Source: Dichelobacter nodosus
GTDB taxonomy: Bacteria; Pseudomonadota; Gammaproteobacteria; Beggiatoales; Beggiatoaceae
Reading direction: 5' to 3'
DNA: 37,039 nucleotides
Assembly: GCA_020720085.1 (NCBI GenBank)
Contig: DYPE01000013.1
Coordinates: 1 to 37,039 of the forward strand
The position numbers and the translations under genes are program-made. Position 1 is the first letter of the stretch, and the number at the start of each line of letters is the position of its first letter. Shown here one piece after another: positions 1 through 10,632 of this stretch. The notes beneath the pieces were generated by a model. The model had not been told where the DNA came from. It was given only the letters and a program-made list of their open reading frames with translations, and did no database searches.

Positions 1-27
1 AACCTATTGTTTTTACTGATGTGGGTT

Positions 28-1047
28 TTATTTGGGAACAACTCTATTGAATAAATCGGAAATATAGAGGTTGTTATCTTTATCAAATGCTATGCTGGTT
101 GGATAGTTGAACTGAGCGTGGATTGCTAAACCACCATCGCCACTAAAACCACCTGTATCTTCTCCATCCCACGTATCAATAATTCCATCAGTTGCGCCAT
201 TCCCTGCTACAGTGGAAATAGTATTGCTTGTTAGATCAACTTTACGGACGCGATTATTTCCAGAATCAGCAATATAAAGATTACCATTCTTATCAAAAGC
301 AATATCGTTAGGCCAATCAAGTTGCGCATTGATTGCCAATCCACCATCCCCTCTAAAACCTTCAGAACCATTTCCCGCTACAGTTGAGATGATGCCGCTA
401 GTATCAATTTTACGAACCCGATGGTTTCTGCTATCAGCAACGTAGAGATTACTATTGTTATCAATAGCTAAACCTGATGGATAGCCAAGTTGAGCATGGA
501 TTGCTAATCCTCCATCTCCACTAAAACCGCCATCAATGGAGCCACTACCTGCTATCACATTGATAGTTCCATTAATCAATACTTGATAAATACGATGACT
601 GTCTTCGTCGCTAATATAAACTTCATCCTTATCATTAACAATTATTGAAGATGGCAAGCCAATTGATATGCTAGTAGCCGAGTTACTACTACCATTAGAT
701 AACCAGTCTGTCGCACGCCAATCATCGCTTCCTGCTATGGTAGAAATATTGCCAGCAATATCTACTTTGCGAATACGACTATTACCCCAATCAGCGATGT
801 AGATATTACCTCTATTATCAACAGCAATATCTTCTGGTTGATTAAGTTGTGCATTGATAGCTAAACTGCCGTCTCCACTGAAGAAGGTAGAGCTATCATC
901 ATTCACTGGATCAATATCAATTTTTCCTGCAACAGTTGTGATAATCCCCTCACTCGCATAAGCAAGCGTCCCAAAACTCCCAGCCACACTCAACAAAAAG
1001 ATGAGTTTAGCCGACATGCGTGCCAAATTTCGCCATAGTACATTCAT
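28..1047 (-). CDS. Secreted NHL-repeat beta-propeller protein
   Basis: The protein starts with a signal peptide-like segment (hydrophobic core FLLSVAGSFGTLAYA) and then holds about five NHL repeats of roughly 50-60 residues. Each repeat has a D-x-x-G-N-[IL]-Y-[IV]-[AS]-D core followed by N-x-R-[IV]-R-K-V and a T-[IV]-A-G-x-G turn; linkers read FSGDGGLA. NHL repeats fold as beta-propeller blades used for binding proteins or ligands, usually outside the cell in bacteria. The fifth repeat is cut short (DLFNRVVPK then TAA), so the propeller may be truncated. The start chosen is ATG at 1047, with AAGGAGG about 10 bases upstream; the longer frame needs a TTG. Base composition is clearly more AT-rich than the neighbouring genes, which suggests separate ancestry. 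The ligand is unknown. Confidence 0.8.
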   Translation of the reverse strand: MNVLWRNLARMSAKLIFLLSVAGSFGTLAYASEGIITTVAGKIDIDPVNDDSSTFFSGDGSLAINAQLNQPEDIAVDNRGNIYIADWGNSRIRKVDIAGNISTIAGSDDWRATDWLSNGSSNSATSISIGLPSSIIVNDKDEVYISDEDSHRIYQVLINGTINVIAGSGSIDGGFSGDGGLAIHAQLGYPSGLAIDNNSNLYVADSRNHRVRKIDTSGIISTVAGNGSEGFRGDGGLAINAQLDWPNDIAFDKNGNLYIADSGNNRVRKVDLTSNTISTVAGNGATDGIIDTWDGEDTGGFSGDGGLAIHAQFNYPTSIAFDKDNNLYISDLFNRVVPK

Positions 1048-1131
1048 GATCAAAAGCCCTCCTTCGTTGCCAAAAATGAAATTAACTAAACAAACAATGT
1101 GAATTGATACAACAAAAAATTATCATACAAT

Positions 1132-2413
<1,282 letters not shown>

Positions 2414-2417
<4 letters not shown>

Positions 2418-2752
2418 GGCGTGCTGGGCGTGGTATCGGCCAGGCGCAGGCGTTCGACGATTTGGCCGTGCATCAGGTGTTGTTCAATGATTTCATCCAC
2501 ATCTTGCATGGTTTGGTAGGTGTACCACACCGCTTGCGGGTAAATCACCAGCACCGGGCCGTGTGCACAACGGTTCATGCAGCCTGCGCTGTTGATGCGC
2601 GTATTGCCAGCAATGGCCGCGCCCAATTGTTTGACTTTGCGCTTGGCGTAGTCGCGCATGGCTTGCGCTTGGTGCGCATTGCAGCACGGCTCGCCATCCG
2701 GGCGTTGGTTGGTGCAGAAAAACACATGGTATTGATAAAACGATGCGGTCAT
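2414..2752 (-). CDS. Thioredoxin-like [2Fe-2S] ferredoxin
   Basis: A 112-residue protein of the thioredoxin-fold (2Fe-2S) ferredoxin family. Cysteines at 13, 23, 24, 58 and 62 (FFCTN, EPCC, SAGCMNRC) match the ligand pattern of this family, followed by GPVLVIYP, the usual strand after the second cysteine pair. Such proteins carry electrons in the cytosol; the partner is not known. It is coupled to the downstream hydrolase by a 4-base overlap and lies 23 bases after the chemoreceptor gene stop. Confidence 0.85.
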
Positions 2753-2775
2753 GGCAAATTTTTCAGTGAACCTCG

Positions 2776-5100
2776 TTAAAAGCGTACAAATTCATGCGCT
2801 GGCGGCGCACCATTGGTTTTTTTGCTCTCCGCTGGCGTTGGGCGGAGGTTGGCTTTATGCGCGATAGCCATGGGCGGATGGGCCAACGGACGCAAGGGTT
2901 CTTTATGTGCAACCGTTGCTTGCACGGGTTGTGCTGGATGGGTTGGCAGCAGTGCCGCAAGCGCACGCTCTGGCCCGTCGTGATCACGCAGTTTGAAAAA
3001 GCTCATTTGCTGTTGCAATTGCGCTGCATGTACATTCAATTCCTGCGAAGTAGCGGCCAGTTGTTCTGAAGCCGAAGCATTCTGCTGAGTCACTTGATCC
3101 AATTGGGTGATGCTCATGTTGATTTGTTGCGCGCCCGCCGCCTGCTCGCGCGAGGTTGCGGCAATTTCTTGCACCAGGCCAGCGGTTTGCTGAATTCCCG
3201 GCACCAGCAGGCTGATGAGCTGACCCGCACGTTCGGCTACTTTTACGCTATTGCCTGCCAATTCAGCAATTTCGCGCGCCGCAAGTTGGCTGTTTTCCGC
3301 CAATTTGCGTACTTCCGACGCCACCACGGCAAAGCCGCGCCCATGTTCACCCGCCCGTGCGGCCTCAATGGCGGCATTGAGCGCCAATAAATTGGTTTGA
3401 TAGGAAATATCCTCCACAATGCGAATATTTTCTGCAATTTTGCGCATGGCCACCACCGTTTCTTGCACCGCTTTGCCACCTTCTGCGGCTTGTTGCGCGG
3501 AAGACACAGCTACCTCGTTGGTGCGGTTAGCATTTTCTGCGTTTTGGTTAATGGAAGAAGTCATTTGCTCGACCGAGGCGCTAGTTTCCTCCACGCCCGC
3601 TGCTTGCTCGCTGGCCGATTGGCTCAGGGTTTGCGCAGTGGCGTTCACCTCTTCAGCGGCCCCGGCCAGGCTATCAGAAGTTTTGCGCACTTTGCCGACA
3701 ACTTCATGCAAACGCAGCTTCATTTCTTGCATGGTGTTCATTAATATGCCGATTTCATCGCGGCTGGTTTCACGCAATTCCACGGTCAAATCGCCTTGGG
3801 CAATGGTTTGGGCAAAAAGGATGCCATGGCGCAGCATGGTGGTAATCAAGCGGGTAATATACAAGGCCACGGCCATGCCCATCAGTAATGCACCCAGCGA
3901 AAGCCAAAAAATGCGGTATTCCGCCGCGCTCATTTCGCGCTCCATTTTTTTTCTTTGATCGGTTTTGGCCGCAACGTTCACCGCTTCCGCCTCGCGCCGG
4001 ATTTCAATCATGCTTTGTTCAATTTGGTCGGATTCCGCCATATTGGCCACAAAGGCAGAAAACGCCTGCCGGTATTGGTTTAAGGCATCCCCCAGCTCGC
4101 GCGCCTGAGTCTGCTCCACGCCGCTGGTTTGTTCAGCCAAGGCTTTCGCCAACACGTCAGTTTGTTGCGTGGTTTGAATCGACTGATCTAGATATTTTTG
4201 CTCCTTAGATAAAATATATTCCTTTTCATCCTTGCGTGCTTCTAAATAAAGCTGAATCAGTTTGCTTGCGCTGTTGGCGTTGCTGAGTCGCTGTGACACA
4301 ATGGCTTCGGTCTGTTTTAGTTGCGCGGCAATCTGTGCTTGTAATTCTTCATCCAGATAAACCGCTTGCTGGATCAGGGCGTCCACAGCGGATTTGCCCG
4401 CTGTGCCTGCTGGCGCTTTTTCATACTCCTTAAATAGCGCGGCGAGTCCCGCGAATTTTTCATGCCAACCGGGCAGGGTTTCTTGGGTAGTGAACTCATT
4501 GAGCAACGCTGCCGCCTTTTGTAGCGTATCTGCTTGTCGGTTGGTGGCAAAGTCCAGCGCCAAACGGGTGAATGTGCCTAGCTTGGCCATTGCTGTGAGC
4601 GCACGTTCCAATTGCTGCGCCTTGTCGCCGCGCGTGGCGTTGATTTCCTGCATTTGGGTTTGTAGCGCGTCTGCGCGTGCAAGCACCGTGTGCGCAAAAC
4701 CACGCATGGTGGCCATAGTGGCCTCGCGTTGCTGGTGGTTCGCTACAAAATGGTCGAAGGCTGTGCGGTATTCCTTAAATTTCGTAATAATTTGATCCAT
4801 TTGATCGCGGTTAAGCGCATCACTAAACAATGCCTTGGCTGCCAGCGCAGTTTGCTCCAGTTCATCCACGCCTTGGTGCACCAGTTGCACATATTCCTCG
4901 CTCCCGCGCAAAATGAAGTTTTTTTCCGCCTGTCGCGTTTTGCCAATGAGTTCGCTCAGTGTGCCAATATAATCGCTTTTGATGACCCGGCCATTGGCTT
5001 GTTGTAGGCCATAATAGCCAAATGTCGCAAGTGCAGCAGTCACTAACAACACCAATCCAAACCCAATGCCGAGTTTCCAGCCAAATTTAAGGTGTTTCAT
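2776..5100 (-). CDS. Methyl-accepting chemotaxis protein with helical periplasmic sensor
   Basis: A 774-residue chemoreceptor. A first membrane helix lies at about residues 10-32, then a long all-helical periplasmic region to about 395 with two repeated stretches ([15 protein letters not shown] and [17 protein letters not shown]), typical of helical bimodular (HBM) or paired four-helix sensors. A second membrane helix ([17 protein letters not shown]) leads into HAMP and the signalling hairpin, where [18 protein letters not shown] and [13 protein letters not shown] form the highly conserved tip. It would signal to CheA/CheW at the inner membrane. The C-terminus ends HEFVRF; whether this acts as a CheR tether is uncertain because the usual W is missing. 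No obvious flagellar sigma-28 promoter was seen in the 142-base gap upstream. Confidence 0.95.
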   Translation of the reverse strand: MKHLKFGWKLGIGFGLVLLVTAALATFGYYGLQQANGRVIKSDYIGTLSELIGKTRQAEKNFILRGSEEYVQLVHQGVDELEQTALAAKALFSDALNRDQMDQIITKFKEYRTAFDHFVANHQQREATMATMRGFAHTVLARADALQTQMQEINATRGDKAQQLERALTAMAKLGTFTRLALDFATNRQADTLQKAAALLNEFTTQETLPGWHEKFAGLAALFKEYEKAPAGTAGKSAVDALIQQAVYLDEELQAQIAAQLKQTEAIVSQRLSNANSASKLIQLYLEARKDEKEYILSKEQKYLDQSIQTTQQTDVLAKALAEQTSGVEQTQARELGDALNQYRQAFSAFVANMAESDQIEQSMIEIRREAEAVNVAAKTDQRKKMEREMSAAEYRIFWLSLGALLMGMAVALYITRLITTMLRHGILFAQTIAQGDLTVELRETSRDEIGILMNTMQEMKLRLHEVVGKVRKTSDSLAGAAEEVNATAQTLSQSASEQAAGVEETSASVEQMTSSINQNAENANRTNEVAVSSAQQAAEGGKAVQETVVAMRKIAENIRIVEDISYQTNLLALNAAIEAARAGEHGRGFAVVASEVRKLAENSQLAAREIAELAGNSVKVAERAGQLISLLVPGIQQTAGLVQEIAATSREQAAGAQQINMSITQLDQVTQQNASASEQLAATSQELNVHAAQLQQQMSFFKLRDHDGPERALAALLPTHPAQPVQATVAHKEPLRPLAHPPMAIAHKANLRPTPAESKKTNGAPPAHEFVRF

Positions 5101-5242
5101 TATGGTGTCTCCTGATTCAGATGAAAATGCAAAACGCTTGGCCTATAGTAGGCGATTTCTGTCAAAGAAAATACCCACTTGCTGGCCTTTTTGTCCGCCT
5201 ACTGGGCTGCGCAAGGCAGTCAAAAGTCATTCCTGTCGCGCT

Positions 5243-6922
5243 TTACAAAGGTTTGCCGCGCTGTTCCAACAGTCCATCGATTTCTTGCAAAATCTCGTGC
5301 ATGGCGCTGACCGCAGCCACCAAGTTCTTAGCGAATTCTTGGGTCTGGCTGTTCCAAATTTCTAGCCGTTCGCGGGTTTGTTCGCGCACATCAATGGCAT
5401 AATCGGTCATCAGTTGGCTGGTTTGCTTGCGCAGTTGGGTAAGAATCTTGCGCAAATCCTCAACAAAGGCTTTTTGCGCCGTGCTGGCTTCCAATTGCGC
5501 ATTTTTAGCGGTTTCCGCTGAAATTTGCAAGGATTCCGCCGCACCGCGCATTCCCGCGTGCGCTTGCGCCAGTGCGGTGGTAATCGGTTCCAGTTGTGCC
5601 AAGGCCGCTTCCTGGCGCTGTGCGGCGGTTTCAGCCAGGCGCGCGCTGTGCATGTGCGCTTCGCCCAAATGGCGCGCGGCCTGGCCTGCGTCGCGGGCGA
5701 ACTGCTGCAAATGTTGGGTGGCCTGTTGCAACAGCGCGCCGCTGGCGCGCAATTCCGTTGCCGCTTTGGCCAGGGCCTGGCGGCTTAGGCTGCCCTCGTC
5801 GCGCAGGGTTTTGCCTTGTTCCAATAAATTGCCCATTTGCGAGTCAAATTCACCCGCACGCTGGCCCAATTTGCCCAGAAATTGTTCCATGCCTTGGCGC
5901 CATTCGCCTAAAGCCGCCGTGAGATCGTGCGTGACAGTTTCCAAACCCTGGCGGCTGTGCTCGCCAGATTGCGACACCGTTTGCGTAAATTGTTGTACCA
6001 GCGCGGCCAAGGCCTCGTGCGCGCTGCCGCTTTGCTTGTCTGCCAGCCGTTCTGCCGCTTGTACCAGTTTATCCATGGCCGGGGCCATGGCCGCACTAAT
6101 GCCGGTTTCAATTTTGTTGGGCACTTCCAGCAAAGCTTCCTGCATACGCACGCCGATTTGTTCGGCCAGCCCTTTGAGGGCATTTTCTGCTTCGCGGCTG
6201 GCCTGTTCAATATGCGCCAACGTCTGCTCAGACGAATGGCGCGGCAGCAGGGCGTCGATTTGCACTTGTAAGCGGCGCACGCGGCGCAGCAGCCATTGTT
6301 CGAGAAATTTTTCTTGGGCATTAAACAAAATGCTAATGGCGGTGCCCCACACCGAGGTGGCGAATGCCACCGCAGAGCCTTGAATCAACGGCACAATACT
6401 TTGCGTGAGCACTTGCGGCGAGCTTAAATCCAATTGCGCCAAGCCGATTTGCAGGCCAACAAAGGTACCAAGAATGCCGAACGCGGTGAGCACGCCCGGC
6501 ACGGAGGCCAATAAACGGTTGCCAATCAAGCCTGGCGCGAGCGCCTGGGCATGAAAAAATACCTCAGCGGATTGGGTTTGGTAAAGCTGGCGGCCATCGC
6601 TAGAACTGACCCAGGTAGCGTCGAATTCCAGCCACAGTCGCCCCAGCGGCGTAATGGCGCGTTGGCGCAAATCACGCCGTTGCGCAGGCAGGGTGTCGCG
6701 GTGGACGCCCTGGATGAGGCGAAAGAAAAATTGCACCGCACGCAGGGCAGCCATGCCACGGTAGGCTTGCCAGAGCGTGGCCGCCGTGTAGACCAGCAGC
6801 GTGGCCCAAATAAATAGCGCGCTGACATCCGTGGTGGTTGCCACGCCTTGGGTGAGCAAGGCCAGCGGGGTTTGGCCAGGTAAAAAAATGCGCCAATCAA
6901 TGGAGGCTGCCGGATTGTCCAT
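5243..6922 (-). CDS. MotA/TolQ/ExbB-type channel with long helical tail, ZorA-like
   Basis: The start is ATG at 6922, 14 bases after the preceding stop. The 559-residue product has a membrane helix at about 32-52, a cytosolic linker, and two more at about 140-162 and 180-202 forming the MotA/TolQ/ExbB core (PGVLTAFGILGTFVGLQIGL, then GSAVAFATSVWGTAISILF). The stretch before the core, with AEVFF-x8-G-L-I, and the core itself resemble ZorA of the Zorya anti-phage systems. From about residue 215 to the end is an Ala/Gln/Glu-rich coiled-coil tail, as in ZorA. Family knowledge: ZorA pairs with a ZorB peptidoglycan anchor to form a proton-driven motor. No ZorB, ZorC, ZorD or ZorE follows; a chemoreceptor gene does. 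It could instead be an orphan ExbB/TolQ-like channel with another role. Confidence 0.75.
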   Translation of the reverse strand: MDNPAASIDWRIFLPGQTPLALLTQGVATTTDVSALFIWATLLVYTAATLWQAYRGMAALRAVQFFFRLIQGVHRDTLPAQRRDLRQRAITPLGRLWLEFDATWVSSSDGRQLYQTQSAEVFFHAQALAPGLIGNRLLASVPGVLTAFGILGTFVGLQIGLAQLDLSSPQVLTQSIVPLIQGSAVAFATSVWGTAISILFNAQEKFLEQWLLRRVRRLQVQIDALLPRHSSEQTLAHIEQASREAENALKGLAEQIGVRMQEALLEVPNKIETGISAAMAPAMDKLVQAAERLADKQSGSAHEALAALVQQFTQTVSQSGEHSRQGLETVTHDLTAALGEWRQGMEQFLGKLGQRAGEFDSQMGNLLEQGKTLRDEGSLSRQALAKAATELRASGALLQQATQHLQQFARDAGQAARHLGEAHMHSARLAETAAQRQEAALAQLEPITTALAQAHAGMRGAAESLQISAETAKNAQLEASTAQKAFVEDLRKILTQLRKQTSQLMTDYAIDVREQTRERLEIWNSQTQEFAKNLVAAVSAMHEILQEIDGLLEQRGKPL

Positions 6923-6936
6923 GGCAAAACCGCGCG

Positions 6937-7407
6937 TCAGTTGTGCACTAAAAAGTGGAAGGGCGCGGCGCGGGTACCCTCCTGGCTGTGAATCAACACG
7001 CGCGCCTCCCAATCCATGGGATTTTTGTAACACGCAGGCAATGCGCCATACCCCGCGAACGCGGTGGGCGACACCCGGCGCAGGGTGGGGCGATTGAGAC
7101 CCATGTTCATGCTGACGCCGCGAAAGTCGATTTCCACCGCTTCAGCCGACACACCCTGCACCGCCACGCGCAATTCCAAGGGCTGGAAGGGGCGCAACGG
7201 GCGTGGCAACAAATCCACTTCCACTGTGCCGCCGGAGGGAAAGCGCGCTTGGCAGGCGCTTTGTTGCAAATCGCAAGACGGCAGATCCGCCGTTTCCACC
7301 ACGTTGGGAAACAACAGCGGAGCCAGCCAAAATCCGCCCGCCACCAGTGCTCCCGCTGCCACCAGCGCAAACAGGCTTAGCGCTGCAATCACCAAGGCAT
7401 TTTTCAT
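6937..7407 (-). CDS. Membrane-anchored protein of unknown function (weakly FixH-like)
   Basis: A 156-residue protein with one N-terminal membrane helix (residues 3-30, LVIAALSLFALVAAGALVAGG) and a small, probably periplasmic beta-rich domain. Two cysteines sit in DLPSCDLQQSACQARF and a third in LPACYKNPMDWEARVLI; the segment FRGVSMNMGLNRP is notable for methionines. The topology and length recall FixH/CcoH or YtkA-like domains, but I do not see a firm match. It overlaps thiD by ATGA (7404-7407) and precedes the ZorA-like gene by 14 bases, so the three are likely one transcript, and it could be a partner of the channel protein. Confidence 0.6.
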   Translation of the reverse strand: MKNALVIAALSLFALVAAGALVAGGFWLAPLLFPNVVETADLPSCDLQQSACQARFPSGGTVEVDLLPRPLRPFQPLELRVAVQGVSAEAVEIDFRGVSMNMGLNRPTLRRVSPTAFAGYGALPACYKNPMDWEARVLIHSQEGTRAAPFHFLVHN

Positions 7408-8204
7408 TGCCACCGTCCCGGAATCCATTGCCCGCGCCCAGCGGGAAAACTTTGCCGCACAGCGTGCGCGGTAAATTGCTGCGCTTGTTGCACGGCATCC
7501 ACCAGCGCCAAGCCATGCGCCAAACCGGCCGCACAGGCAGCGGCGAGCGTGCAGCCAGTGCCATGGTATTCGCCGTCCAAGCGCGGCCAATGCCAGGATT
7601 GCGGCGGCAAGTCCATTTGATACAACACATTGTGGATTGCGTTGCCCTGGGCATGACCACCGGTCACCAACACAGCGGGACAGCCTAATTCCAGCAAGAC
7701 GCGCGCTGCCCGGTCTAGATCATCTACATCGTCCGCCATCCCGGCCAGCGCGAGCGCTTCCGGGCCATTGGGCGTAAGCAAAGTCACGCGCGGCAGCAAG
7801 GTTTTCCGCAAAATTTGCAGCAAAGCGCCATCGGCCAGACGCGCGCCACCACCCGCTGTCAGCACAGGGTCAAGCACAATGGCCGCGCGCGGATGCAGGG
7901 CGTGCACCTCGGTCACGATTTCCGCCGCTGCCTGCGCCATATCTGCCGACCCCAGCAGGCCAATTTTGCCAGCGGCAATGGGCATGTCTGCCAGCAACAC
8001 GCGCGCCTGGCTACGCAGCCAATCTGCTGCCACCGGCTGCACATCGTGCACATTGCACGTGTCCTGCACGGTCAGACAGGTCACCAGGGGCAGCGTGTGC
8101 GCGCCCAGTGCGCGTAAGGTTTCAATGTCCGCTTGCACGCCAGCACCACCGCTGGGGTCCAAGCCCGCCAGCACCAGCACATTGGGCGGAGCATTGGCGT
8201 TCAC
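7404..8204 (-). CDS. thiD: Hydroxymethylpyrimidine/phosphomethylpyrimidine kinase
   Basis: ThiD phosphorylates HMP and then HMP-P, supplying the pyrimidine half of thiamine. The ribokinase-fold signature LAGLDPSGGAGVQAD is at residues 12-26, with DPVLTAGGGARL in the middle and the anion-hole/catalytic motif GTGCTLAAA near the C-terminus. At 266 residues it is of usual size. The start is GTG (8202-8204), overlapping the response-regulator stop as GTGA, which implies coupled translation. No thiamine riboswitch is seen; no other thi gene is in the window. Confidence 0.95.
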   Translation of the reverse strand: MNANAPPNVLVLAGLDPSGGAGVQADIETLRALGAHTLPLVTCLTVQDTCNVHDVQPVAADWLRSQARVLLADMPIAAGKIGLLGSADMAQAAAEIVTEVHALHPRAAIVLDPVLTAGGGARLADGALLQILRKTLLPRVTLLTPNGPEALALAGMADDVDDLDRAARVLLELGCPAVLVTGGHAQGNAIHNVLYQMDLPPQSWHWPRLDGEYHGTGCTLAAACAAGLAHGLALVDAVQQAQQFTAHAVRQSFPAGRGQWIPGRWQ

Positions 8205-8584
8205 GCGCGTATTGCCTCAGGCAAGCTGCGCGCAATAAAATGCCGCACCTCGTCTTCATCAATCGGTTTGCGCAGATAACTCATCCCCTGCTCATCCACT
8301 TGTTCTAAAATGGTTTCTTCTTCCGAAGCCGTAAGCAACCCCATTTTGATCACCGGGTAACGAACGCGCAAGGCTTTGGCCAATTCCAAGCCGTTCATGC
8401 CGCCCGGCATGTCCAAATCCAGCGTGGCTACGTCAATTAAATTATGCGCTGCCCATTTGAGTGCCTCTTGGCTGTCTTTGGCTTCCAGCAGGCGCGCGGC
8501 AGGCAATAGGCTTTTGACAATACTCATAATTAACATGCGCGACACGCGGCTATCATCCGCGATGAGAATTGTATATCCTGACAT
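8201..8584 (-). CDS. Stand-alone CheY-like response regulator
   Basis: A single receiver domain of 127 residues with no output domain. Key residues are visible: the acidic pair in LIADDSRVS, the phosphoacceptor in ATLDLDMPGG, the switch Ser/Thr in LLTASEE, and the Lys of LRKPID. It would act by binding a partner after phosphorylation, as CheY-type proteins do. The start is ATG at 8584 (MSGYTILI); the longer frame needs a TTG at 8608. It overlaps thiD by four bases, an unusual pairing. Confidence 0.9.
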   Translation of the reverse strand: MSGYTILIADDSRVSRMLIMSIVKSLLPAARLLEAKDSQEALKWAAHNLIDVATLDLDMPGGMNGLELAKALRVRYPVIKMGLLTASEEETILEQVDEQGMSYLRKPIDEDEVRHFIARSLPEAIRA

Positions 8585-9237
8585 GACACCGTCCGCTGCA
8601 ATAGGCAAAGTTAGCGCCTGGCAATCACTTTACCAGGAATACGGGCCGCCAGTGCGGCCCCGTGCGCGCATTATACCTGCCCGCCCCCCAGGGGTCACGT
8701 TATGCCAACTTCACCTTGGCGCATTTTTGGAGGGAGATGCGTCTTGTCGCCTCCCGATTGTTAGGTGAAACCACCTGTTTTTTAGCATAAAAACATATCT
8801 TATTGTTATATAATGGATTTAATAAAAATTATCTGCGCGCAAAAAAAAACAATTGTGCATTATCTTGCTGAATTTACACTAAAACCGCGTGAATTAGCAA
8901 AGGTTTTTGTCATAAATATAACAGTTAAAAATCAATTGGTTATTGTATTTTGCCTGGTATTTTTTATCATTTTACAGCCCCATAGCAATATCCTGCGGCT
9001 TTGTTATAGAATGCTCTTCCCGCGCCCCCCCAGGCCAGGCATCCACAGCGCGTTCCTGCTTGCACGCAAGTGCAGGCCACAAAAAATAAATTGTTTAATA
9101 ACAATAAAATAACAACAACTTTCAGCCTTGTTGGCGCGCAAACGCCCTTGATAAGGGTTCGTCCTTCGCCCCTGAGGTAAGGAACAAAACTTGCTTTTTC
9201 CAACTACACCAAAAATCACCATAAAGTGGAGTTCATA
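8585..9237. promoter_or_regulatory. Divergent intergenic region before dnaA, AT-rich, possible origin
   Basis: No gene is seen in these 653 bases. The left part holds a GC-rich hairpin (GGGCCGC, loop CAGT, GCGGCCC at 8643-8660). Bases 8770-9010 are strongly AT-rich with runs such as TATATAATG. A 13-base motif TTGTTATA[TG]AATG occurs twice (8803-8815 and 9001-9013). Only weak DnaA-box look-alikes are present (GCATCCACA at 9039-9047, two mismatches from TTATCCACA). It must carry the dnaA and response-regulator promoters; an origin role is possible but not shown. Confidence 0.35.
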
Positions 9238-10596
9238 GTGAACGTTGCACTGTGGCAATACTGCCGGAATTTGTTAGAAAAAATGATTTCTTCTAAAGAA
9301 TTCAACACTTGGATACGTCCGTTGCAGGCGGTAGAACAGCCAGGCAAGCTGGTATTGCTGGCACCTAACCCGTATGTTTTGCAACAGGTAAAACAGCATT
9401 TTCTGGAAAAAATTGAAAAAATCCTTGACTCAAGGAAAAATACAGCAAAATTGCAAGTTTTATTGCAAGTGGGTAGTTTGAAAAAAAACCCCAACATGCA
9501 GCCTGTGGCGGAGGATGTCAGTGCAGACGCGCCATTGGTAGCGTTGGCAGGCCAGGACGAGGCGCACAGCGGATTCGGTCGCCTCAACCCATTGTTTACC
9601 TTTGATACTTTTATCACCGGCCAATCCAACCAATTGGCCCATGCTGCCTCTTTGCAAATGGCCCGCCGCCATGATTTCAACCCGTTGTATATTTATGGCG
9701 GCGTGGGGCTGGGCAAAACGCACCTGATGCAGGCCGTGGGCAATTTGGTATTGGCAGAACAGCCGCACGCCAAGGTTGCCTACGTACATGCCGAGCAATT
9801 TGTGGCTGGGCTGATCAGCGCGCTACACACCAAACGGATGCAAGAATTCAAGCAAAGTTGCCGTTCCGTAGACGTGCTGTTGTTTGATGATGTGCAATTT
9901 CTGGCCGGTAAAAAACGCTCGGAAGAAGAGTTTCTGCACACCCTCAACACGCTGATGGATCGCAACCAGCGGGTGGTCGTAACGGCCAATTGTATGCCCA
10001 GCCAAGCGGGAATGGGGGAGTCAGTCACTTCGCGCCTGGGCAGCGGGCTGAGTGTGGTGGTCAATAAACCCGTGTTAGAAACGCGGGTAGACATTCTGCT
10101 GGCCAAGGCGCATCAAAATCGTTTGCAGCTATCTGACGAAGTGGCGCAATTTATTGCAGAACACATTGATTACAGCGTGCGCGAACTGGAAGGCGCGCTG
10201 AACCGCCTAAAAGCTATGGCGAATTTGCTAAAACAAAAAATTACGCTAGATTTTTCGCGCGAAGCGCTGGCCGATTTATTGAGTGTGCGGCAAGCCATGC
10301 CGCCGTTGACCATTGCGGACATTCAACGCGCAGTGGCGGAATATTACGCACTGTCGGTGGAAGAGTTATGCTCCAAGCGTCGCTTGCGCCATTTGGTCAG
10401 GCCACGGCAAATGGCCATCAGTTTGTCCAAAGAATTGACCACACACAGCTTGCCTGCCATTGGCAAAGCCTTTGGCGGGCGAGACCGCACCACGGTGCTA
10501 CACAGTTGCAAAACCATTGCAGAATTAAAGAATTGCGATGAAACCGTATTGCAAGACTACAGCCATTTGCGCGATGCCCTGGGCGGAGCGCAGTAA
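9238..10596 (+). CDS. dnaA: Chromosomal replication initiator DnaA, divergent
   Basis: DnaA binds origin DNA, melts it and loads helicase. All four domains are present: domain I (LWQYCRNLLEKM, FNTWIRPLQ), a short linker, the AAA+ domain with Walker A GGVGLGKTH (about 155-163), Walker B LLFDDVQFL and the arginine finger region SRLGSG, and domain IV with RPRQMAISLSKELT. The DNA-binding signature reads GGRDRTTVLH where nearly all DnaA have GGRDHTTVLH; codon CGC at 10486-10488. The start chosen is GTG 9238, with GTGGAG six bases upstream; GTG 9226 is also in frame. dnaN and recF do not follow; a convergent DUF1538 gene does. It could be the only DnaA or a paralogue. Confidence 0.93.
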   Translation: MNVALWQYCRNLLEKMISSKEFNTWIRPLQAVEQPGKLVLLAPNPYVLQQVKQHFLEKIEKILDSRKNTAKLQVLLQVGSLKKNPNMQPVAEDVSADAPLVALAGQDEAHSGFGRLNPLFTFDTFITGQSNQLAHAASLQMARRHDFNPLYIYGGVGLGKTHLMQAVGNLVLAEQPHAKVAYVHAEQFVAGLISALHTKRMQEFKQSCRSVDVLLFDDVQFLAGKKRSEEEFLHTLNTLMDRNQRVVVTANCMPSQAGMGESVTSRLGSGLSVVVNKPVLETRVDILLAKAHQNRLQLSDEVAQFIAEHIDYSVRELEGALNRLKAMANLLKQKITLDFSREALADLLSVRQAMPPLTIADIQRAVAEYYALSVEELCSKRRLRHLVRPRQMAISLSKELTTHSLPAIGKAFGGRDRTTVLHSCKTIAELKNCDETVLQDYSHLRDALGGAQ

Positions 10597-10632
10597 GAAG
10601 CTGTTGGTATAAAATGCCTCTTCGGGTATCTA

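Noticed and set aside
5101-5242. Sigma-54-like GG...GC element upstream of the chemoreceptor
   Set aside because: GGCCAAGCGTTTTGC on the minus strand has 11 rather than 10 bases between GG and GC and lacks the rest of the consensus. A TTGACA nearby has no -10 at the right distance.
5427-6383. Plus-strand open frame of 318 codons opposite the ZorA-like gene
   Set aside because: Cys/Ser/Arg-rich translation typical of the complement of an Ala/Gln coiled coil; no domain.
9039-9047. DnaA box GCATCCACA
   Set aside because: Two mismatches from TTATCCACA and no cluster of further boxes; noted only within the intergenic entry.
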